Of a stretch of 19,830 nucleotides of DNA, positions 14,877-19,830 are shown piece after piece. The DNA lies in assembly GCA_964482235.1 (NCBI GenBank), contig CAYZWU010000075.1, positions 1 through 19,830 on the forward strand, in the 5' to 3' direction. How positions within the stretch are numbered: the stretch's first letter is position 1; each line of letters opens with the position of its first letter. Below the pieces are notes generated by a model that had not been told where the DNA came from, did not search any database, and saw nothing but the letters and a program-made list of their open reading frames with translations. This DNA comes from CAYZWU01 sp964482235. GTDB lineage: Bacteria > Planctomycetota > B15-G4 > CAYZWU01. A program made the translations under genes and the position numbers.

Positions 14877-15707
14877 GTGAAAACAGACAACCGATCATCA
14901 GGAAGGCGAGCGATAACGGGACGATTGTCGGTTCGGCTTGTTGTCCTGCTTGCCGCCCTCGCGCTTTTCTCGACCGCAGCAGGAGGCTGCAAATCGATGG
15001 ATGCCGGATGCGCCGATTCGCAGGCTCGCCTTTTCACCGCGGAGCCTGCCGCCAAGTCGTCATTTGGCGGAGGTCTGGTTGTCAACGAGCTTTTCGACGA
15101 CTCGGCAGGTGCGGTTCTCCACAAGGTTTCGCCGCCCGTGGAAGAGCAGCCGGCTGCCGCGGACCGGGATAGACGCCTCATCATCTACACGGCCGATCTT
15201 CACGTCCGTGTCTCGAATCTCGACGATGCGAAGAAGAAGTATCTCGAGCTCGTGAAGGACTCGGGCGGCTTTCTCCAGCGCCAGGAGAACCAGACGCTCA
15301 CCTGCCGCATCCCGGCCGAGCGGTTCGAGGAAACGCTGGCCGCCGTGAGGAAGTATGGCGCCGTGCTGCACCAGAGCATCGAGGCCATAGACGTGAGCCG
15401 GCAGTACCTCGACCTGGAGATCCGCCTCGACAACGCCATGAAATCGCGCGACCGCCTCCTGAAGCTCCTCGAGCAGGCCGACAAGGTGGCGGACCTCCTC
15501 GAGGTGGAAAAGGAGCTGAAGCGCCTTTGCGAGGAGATCGAGCGGATGAAGGGAGAGATGCGATACCTCGCCGACCAGGCGTCCTACTCCACCATCCAGA
15601 TCACCTTCAATGGCCCGACCCCTTCACAGCGGCCGCAGGGCCGGGTTTACAGCCGTTTTTCCTGGATCAACCTGATCGGAGTGGATTATGTCCTCAAAAA
15701 CTTCTAG
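14877..15707 (+). CDS. DUF4349-type lipoprotein
   Basis: The 276-residue protein has a basic N-terminus, a hydrophobic stretch (about 19-33) and a candidate lipidation Cys38 in AAGGC. The lipobox is imperfect because Ala replaces Leu at -3. Residues about 98-255 match the DUF4349 pattern: RLIIYTADLHVRV, then SGGFLQRQE, then a strand with CRIPAERFEETLAAVRKYG, then the hallmark segment VSRQYLDLEIRLDNAMKSRD, a coiled coil (about 175-235) and the closing strand YSTIQITF. Many DUF4349 proteins end in a membrane helix; here the end is short (LIGVDYVLKNF), so anchoring would rely on the lipid. The function of the family is unknown; an envelope role is likely. It opens a four-gene operon, and its last 20 bases overlap the next gene. 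Confidence 0.85.
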   Translation: MKTDNRSSGRRAITGRLSVRLVVLLAALALFSTAAGGCKSMDAGCADSQARLFTAEPAAKSSFGGGLVVNELFDDSAGAVLHKVSPPVEEQPAAADRDRRLIIYTADLHVRVSNLDDAKKKYLELVKDSGGFLQRQENQTLTCRIPAERFEETLAAVRKYGAVLHQSIEAIDVSRQYLDLEIRLDNAMKSRDRLLKLLEQADKVADLLEVEKELKRLCEEIERMKGEMRYLADQASYSTIQITFNGPTPSQRPQGRVYSRFSWINLIGVDYVLKNF

Positions 15708-16197
15708 ACCGGCAAGAAGCTCCGGCCCGCTGTTCCGTCGCACGACACTGCCCGTTCTCTTCGCTCTCGGCTCCGCCCTGATATTCTCCGGCTGCTTCTC
15801 CATGGCCACGCCGGACGGATTCCTGACCACCGACGAGTCGGGATACCAGATCAAGGCGGTCAGCTCAGACTCGACGCTTCTCTGGGTCCGGATCTTCAAG
15901 GATCGTTATGACGGCGACCTGCCCTTCTGGACCGACGCCCTCTACAACGATCTCGTGGAGCACCGCGGCTACACCCTAAAGGAGAAGAAAGCGATCCGGG
16001 CCGGTGATCTCGACGGCGAGGAGATGCTCTTCGAGACCACGGCCGCCGGCGCGACGCAGCAGTATCTCGTCTCTCTCTTCGTGAAGGACGGGCTGATCTC
16101 CGGCAAGATCTGCGTGGTCGAGTTCGTGGGCAGCGACGAGGCGTTCGAGGTGCACCTGGAGGCGGTGAGAGCTGCCGTCAAGACGATCAGGTTCTGA
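15688..16197 (+). CDS. Small lipoprotein, unknown function
   Basis: The 169-residue protein has an Arg-rich N-terminus (about 7-18), a hydrophobic core (about 21-33) and a lipobox-like IFSGC with the lipidated Cys at residue 36. The mature part of about 130 residues alternates strand-like and helical segments, for example YQIKAVSSDSTLLWVRIF, GDLDGEEMLFETTA and KICVVEFVGS, and ends in a helix with AVRAAVKTIRF. This looks like a small alpha/beta sensor or chaperone-like domain, but I do not recognise the family. The ATG overlaps the end of the upstream gene by 20 bases and has GGAG six bases before it, so translational coupling is likely. It may work with the DUF4349 lipoprotein in the envelope, which is inference from position. 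Confidence 0.83.
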   Translation: MSSKTSRPARSSGPLFRRTTLPVLFALGSALIFSGCFSMATPDGFLTTDESGYQIKAVSSDSTLLWVRIFKDRYDGDLPFWTDALYNDLVEHRGYTLKEKKAIRAGDLDGEEMLFETTAAGATQQYLVSLFVKDGLISGKICVVEFVGSDEAFEVHLEAVRAAVKTIRF

Positions 16198-16227
16198 GAT
16201 CGAACGCGGCTGACTGTCAGGTGGGTA

Positions 16228-17394
16228 ATGGTGAACCGGTTCGATGTGATCGTCTGCGGCGCGGGGCCTGCGGGATGCCACGCCGCTCGCCTGCTGGCCG
16301 AGGAGGGCGCCTCTGTGCTTCTCCTGGAGAAGGAGAAACTGCCGCGCTACAAGGCGTGCGGCGGCGGCCTGACTCTGCGCACCCTCGCCTCGCTCGATCT
16401 CGAGGAAAAGGCGTGCATCCAGCGGTGGACCGTGGGGTCGCACTGCTGCCTGGACGGGAAGATATGGGCGGAGGCAAGGGCCGACGGTCCGGTCGTGGCC
16501 ATGGTGATGCGGCAGGATCTCGATACCCACCTCGCCCGCCTCGCCTCCCGATCGGGTGTTCGCCTCATGGAAGGAACCCGCGTCGATGAAGTGGAAGAGA
16601 ACCACTCCGGGATAACGGTGCGCACCGGCTCCGGACGATTCGATGCCGACTACCTCGTTGCAGCCGACGGGGCGAACAGCAAGGTAGCCCGCTGCCTCGG
16701 CCTTTCGGACCGGGCCCGCCTCCATCCCGCGATCAGCGCCGAGCTCCATCCCGCCGACGGCGTGATCGACAGCGACTACCGCGAGATGGGCCTCTACGAC
16801 ATGGGCGCCGCTCCGGGCGGCTATGCCTGGTCGTTCCCCAAGGCGAACCAGTACTCCGTCGGGATCAGCGCTCCCTTCGGACGCCCGCGCGATCTGCGGC
16901 AGAGGTTCGAGCGCTTCGTGGCGAGCCATCCCAACCTGGCAACCTGCCGGCGGGAGCATTGCCGCGGCTGGTTTCTCCCCATCTTCTCGAGAACGGACCT
17001 GATCGCCTCCCTTCGCACGATTCTCATCGGCGACGCGGCCGGTTGCGTCGATCCTTTCACCGGCGAGGGAATCGCCCACGCCCTGAAGAGCGCCTCGCTG
17101 GCAGCGGGGTTTCTGACGCAGCGGCTTGCAGAGGGAGCCGGACCCGGTCTGGACAGCTTCCGCACCTTGATCAACAGGGAGATCTTCAGGGATCTCCGGA
17201 TCGCCAAGTTCCTGGGCTGGATCTTCTACCGCTTCCCGCGGCTCTCGTTTCGCGTCGTGCTCTCCGATGAGCGCGCCGTTCGGCACTTCACCCGCCTCAT
17301 GGCCGGTGAAACCGGCTACTCGACAATCCTCAAGCTCGTGCTCACCAAGTGGCACCGCGTGAGAGGAAATCAACGTCAAGGATCAATCCCATGA
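16228..17394 (+). CDS. Geranylgeranyl reductase family FAD-dependent oxidoreductase
   Basis: The 388-residue flavoprotein has the full set of family landmarks: the FAD-binding GAGPAG (11-16), the family signature PRYKACGGG (39-47), VAADGANSKVAR near 147-158 and the second FAD motif GDAAGCVDPFTGEGI (about 268-282). The family saturates isoprenoid double bonds, as in chlorophyll geranylgeranyl reductase, archaeal lipid reductases and menaquinone side-chain reductases, using reduced carriers. There are no pigment-synthesis genes nearby, so a quinone or membrane-lipid substrate is likelier, but this is inference. The ATG at 16228 follows AGGTGGG at a short distance, 30 bases after the upstream lipoprotein gene, and the gene's stop overlaps the next start in an ATGA arrangement. 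That ties an isoprenoid-type reductase into an operon of envelope proteins. Confidence 0.9.
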   Translation: MVNRFDVIVCGAGPAGCHAARLLAEEGASVLLLEKEKLPRYKACGGGLTLRTLASLDLEEKACIQRWTVGSHCCLDGKIWAEARADGPVVAMVMRQDLDTHLARLASRSGVRLMEGTRVDEVEENHSGITVRTGSGRFDADYLVAADGANSKVARCLGLSDRARLHPAISAELHPADGVIDSDYREMGLYDMGAAPGGYAWSFPKANQYSVGISAPFGRPRDLRQRFERFVASHPNLATCRREHCRGWFLPIFSRTDLIASLRTILIGDAAGCVDPFTGEGIAHALKSASLAAGFLTQRLAEGAGPGLDSFRTLINREIFRDLRIAKFLGWIFYRFPRLSFRVVLSDERAVRHFTRLMAGETGYSTILKLVLTKWHRVRGNQRQGSIP

Positions 17395-19661
17395 GCAGAA
17401 CCTCTTCCCGTCTTTCCTTCATCCTTCTTCTCTTTCTTCTTGCAGGAACCGCCGCTGCCCAGGCCGACTTCAAGAACGATGCCAAGGAGGCGTTGAAGGC
17501 CGAGAACTGGGCGCGACTCGAGGAGCTGGCCCGCGCCCGCCTCGAGGCGGAAGGAGACGATCTTGCGGCGCACGCCTATCTGGGCTTCGCCCTGGCGGGC
17601 TTGCGCAGGTTCGACGAGGCGGCAGCGGAGCTGAAGGCGATCGACGATGCGGGGCACTCGCCGACCCACTCCCTTCCCGGGATCGACAACCCCCTGGGTA
17701 AGGTGATCAACATCATCTACATGACCTGCTGGGCGAACTTCGACGCAGGCTACAACCGCAAGGCATGGTCCGCGCTCTTCAACGCCTTCCCCGATTCGAC
17801 GGCCATGCTGACCCCGGCGTCGCGCCTCCTCATGTCCGCCCTGGTGCTGAAGGACGACGCGGAGGCGAAGCGCCTCGAGGCCTGGTTCGAGGAGATGCTC
17901 GAGAAGAACGAGAACAATGCGGCCGCGGCACGACGCATCTACCACGAGTTCGCACGCGGCTATCTCCGGGCCGGTTCGAGCAGCCCGCGCGCGCTGGAGC
18001 TGGCCACCCGGGCCTACGAGATGGCCTGGGAAAATGCAAACGCCCTCCACAACAGCGTCGATGATCCTCTGGAGAAGCGCGAGAAGAACGACGTGAGCTG
18101 CGACCACGAGTACTGGGATCTTGCCCTGGCCTGCTCGCTCACCGGTGAATTCGATCCTCCGAAGAATCCCCTGGCAGTGCGCGAGCCGGAGCCGGGCGCC
18201 CTCTTCGAGGAGATCACGGCGGAAGCCGGGCTCGGCGCCGTCCGTTCAGGCCGCGTGGCCGCCGCGGACTTTGATCAGGACGGGTTCGTCGACCTCTGCT
18301 TCTCCGGCCGGCTCTTCAGGAACATGAAGGGCAAGGAGTTCGTCGAGCAGACGAAGGAAGCGGGGATCACGAAGACCGGAGCCGGCGCCCTCTTCTTCGA
18401 CTATGACAACGACGGCAACCTCGACCTCCTGGTCGCCGCGCAGCCGCACCCGCACCTCTTCCGCGGTCTGGGGCGGAAGAAAAAGTTCCGGTTCGAGGAC
18501 GTGACGCAGAAAGCGGGACTCTCGACCCTGAAGGTGGGAGCAGCACCCGAAGGCGCGGCCGTGATGGATATCGACGGCGACGGCTGGCTCGACTTCTACA
18601 TGGCCGTCTACGAGAATCCTTTTCCCCGGGGACATCCCGACATCCTGGCCCGGAACAACGGCGACGGCACCTTCTCCGACGTCTCCGAATCGAGCGGCAT
18701 CCGCGCGGCGGGCTCTCTCGTGGGACGGGGCGTCACCTGCACCGACCTCGACGCCGACGGCGACACGGACTTCCATGTCTCCAACTACCGCCTCCTGGTC
18801 AACCAGCTCTGGCTGAACGACGGCACCGGAAATTTCAGCGACATCGGGCCAAGGACGGGTGTCCGCGGCCTGGAGCAGAAAGGCTCCTTCGGCCACACGA
18901 TCGGATCGTGCTGGGGCGACGTGGACGAAGACGGCGATCTCGACCTCTTCTGCGCCAACCTGGCCCATCCCCGGTTCATCAAGCAGGGCTTCTCCAACCT
19001 CTCCATGCTCTACATCCGCGAGAATGCGGGGGAACAGTCGATCTCCTTCAGCGAGGAACGCCGCGTCAGGGGGATCCGCTTCCAGGAAACCCACTCCGAT
19101 CCGGCCTTCGCCGACTATGACAACGACGGCGACCTCGACCTCTTCATCACCGCGATCTACGCGGGCGCCCCGTCGGCGTTCTACCAGAACGACGGGGAGG
19201 GTTATTTCGAGCCCGTCACCTTCCGGTCGCGGTCCGTGGTCTTCAACGGCTGGGGGCAGGCCTGGCTCGACATGGACAACGACGGCGACCTCGACCACGC
19301 GGTCGGATCGTCGAGCGGGGTGACGCTCCACCGGAACAGGGGCAACGGCAACAGCTGGCTCAAGGTGAAGCTCGCGGGAAAGAAGAAAAACCGTTTCGGC
19401 GTCGGCGCCCGCGTCACGGTGACCACTCCGGGCGGCCGCTCCCTCGTCCGCGAGGTGCGGGCCGGCCGCGGTACGCAGAACCAGGACGGCTATGTGCTGC
19501 ACTTCGGGCTCGGCGAAGAGAAGGGCAAGGTTGCCGTCGAGGTCCTCTGGCCCTCGGGGAACAAGAGCACGCCCTCCACGAAAGTGAACCGCCTCCTCGA
19601 GGTGAAGGACTACAGGGGCTACCCGAGCTCGAAGCAGAAGCGCGGGGGAAAAAAGAAATAA
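17391..19661 (+). CDS. Secreted TPR-like/VCBS protein with C-terminal ASPIC/UnbV domain (CRTAC1-like)
   Basis: The 756-residue protein begins with a signal peptide (core about 9-18, likely cut after AAAQA). A helical, TPR-like region follows (about 22-250; for example HAYLGFALAGLRRFDEAAAEL). Then come seven VCBS/FG-GAP loops of D-x-D-x-D-G type between about residues 288 and 645 (ADFDQDGFVDL, DYDNDGNLDL, DIDGDGWLDF, DLDADGDTDF, DVDEDGDLDL, DYDNDGDLDL, DMDNDGDLDH). The end (about 653-743) is an ASPIC/UnbV domain with GVGARVTV, GRGTQNQD and VLWPSGNKS. This order is typical of CRTAC1-like proteins of Planctomycetota and Acidobacteriota, whose function is unresolved. Translation starts at the ATG at 17391, overlapping the upstream TGA, with AAGGA eight bases before it. 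It is probably a calcium-binding surface or periplasmic protein. Confidence 0.9.
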   Translation: MSRTSSRLSFILLLFLLAGTAAAQADFKNDAKEALKAENWARLEELARARLEAEGDDLAAHAYLGFALAGLRRFDEAAAELKAIDDAGHSPTHSLPGIDNPLGKVINIIYMTCWANFDAGYNRKAWSALFNAFPDSTAMLTPASRLLMSALVLKDDAEAKRLEAWFEEMLEKNENNAAAARRIYHEFARGYLRAGSSSPRALELATRAYEMAWENANALHNSVDDPLEKREKNDVSCDHEYWDLALACSLTGEFDPPKNPLAVREPEPGALFEEITAEAGLGAVRSGRVAAADFDQDGFVDLCFSGRLFRNMKGKEFVEQTKEAGITKTGAGALFFDYDNDGNLDLLVAAQPHPHLFRGLGRKKKFRFEDVTQKAGLSTLKVGAAPEGAAVMDIDGDGWLDFYMAVYENPFPRGHPDILARNNGDGTFSDVSESSGIRAAGSLVGRGVTCTDLDADGDTDFHVSNYRLLVNQLWLNDGTGNFSDIGPRTGVRGLEQKGSFGHTIGSCWGDVDEDGDLDLFCANLAHPRFIKQGFSNLSMLYIRENAGEQSISFSEERRVRGIRFQETHSDPAFADYDNDGDLDLFITAIYAGAPSAFYQNDGEGYFEPVTFRSRSVVFNGWGQAWLDMDNDGDLDHAVGSSSGVTLHRNRGNGNSWLKVKLAGKKKNRFGVGARVTVTTPGGRSLVREVRAGRGTQNQDGYVLHFGLGEEKGKVAVEVLWPSGNKSTPSTKVNRLLEVKDYRGYPSSKQKRGGKKK

Positions 19662-19734
19662 AATTCACGATTTCCTGACAGTCGGGCCTCGAGAAAACGT
19701 TTCTTGTTCCGGAGACAGACTCTGGCCGCAGGCA

Positions 19735-19763
19735 GGCCGTTGATAACGACTTTCTCAACGGTC
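19735..19763 (+). terminator. Nine-bp hairpin between the operon end and the next gene
   Basis: GGCCGTTGA (19735-19743) pairs with TCAACGGTC (19755-19763) over an 11-base loop, with one G-T wobble. No T-run follows, so a classic intrinsic terminator is not supported. It could be an mRNA-stabilising stem or a leader element for the gene at 19817. Confidence 0.3.
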
Positions 19764-19816
19764 AGCAGGGGTCTGTTCAGAATGGAGCAAGCCCCATCAC
19801 ACCAAGGAGGCCCACG

Positions 19817-19830
19817 ATGAATAAGATCCA
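19817..19830 (+). CDS. Start of an unidentified gene cut by the window edge
   Basis: An ATG at 19817 follows AGGAGG (19805-19810) with six bases between, a strong initiation signal. The four complete codons inside the window read MNKI, a basic start compatible with a signal peptide but too short to identify. It lies 155 bases after the CRTAC1-like gene and may be a separate transcript or a fifth operon member. Confidence 0.6.

Noticed and set aside
15976..17379. A 467-codon reverse open frame opposite the small lipoprotein and the geranylgeranyl-reductase-family gene
   Set aside because: It spans two well-supported forward genes and has no recognisable domain.

Overview
The window looks like a chromosomal stretch from a GC-rich, Gram-negative bacterium, probably an uncultured, at least facultatively anaerobic lineage. 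The clues are a pyruvate:ferredoxin oxidoreductase (NifJ), several lipoproteins, a GC-rich coding background broken by AT-rich gene spacers, and three secreted FG-GAP/VCBS-repeat proteins of the kind common in Planctomycetota and FCB-type candidate phyla (Krumholzibacteriota, Eisenbacteria, Latescibacterota). That placement is inference. TGA is a normal stop here: at least five genes end in it. I see no rRNA, tRNA, CRISPR array, insertion sequence or phage gene.

Layout. 1-3120 (-): nifJ, missing its 3' end at the window edge. 3431-5971 (+): a large membrane protein with a spermidine-synthase-like SAM-binding domain between two membrane blocks. 6001-7326 (-): a stand-alone AAA+ ATPase of the DUF4143 type. 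7670-9496 (+): a secreted eight-repeat FG-GAP protein. 9537-10832 (-): a second secreted VCBS protein, tail to tail with the first and interrupted by one in-frame TGA that is followed by a perfect 7-bp hairpin. 10995-11774 and 11789-14554 (-): a two-gene operon of a transmembrane zinc-ribbon Ser/Thr kinase followed by a coiled-coil lipoprotein. 14877-19661 (+): a tightly packed four-gene operon of a DUF4349 lipoprotein, a small lipoprotein, a geranylgeranyl-reductase-family flavoprotein and a TPR/VCBS/UnbV (CRTAC1-like) secreted protein. At 19817 another gene begins with a strong ribosome binding site and runs off the window.

How the genes fit together. NifJ is central anaerobic carbon metabolism (pyruvate to acetyl-CoA with reduced ferredoxin or flavodoxin). 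Most of the rest concerns the cell envelope: secreted beta-propeller-like proteins, three lipoproteins, a kinase that spans the membrane, and an isoprenoid-lipid-type reductase. The kinase and lipoprotein operon and the divergent four-gene operon share a 322-bp spacer and may be regulated together, but nothing in the sequence proves it. I see no recognisable defence system or biosynthetic cluster. The best candidate for something unusual is the TGA codon in the second VCBS gene. It is either an ordinary nonsense mutation or a recoding (selenocysteine) site, and the sequence alone does not decide.
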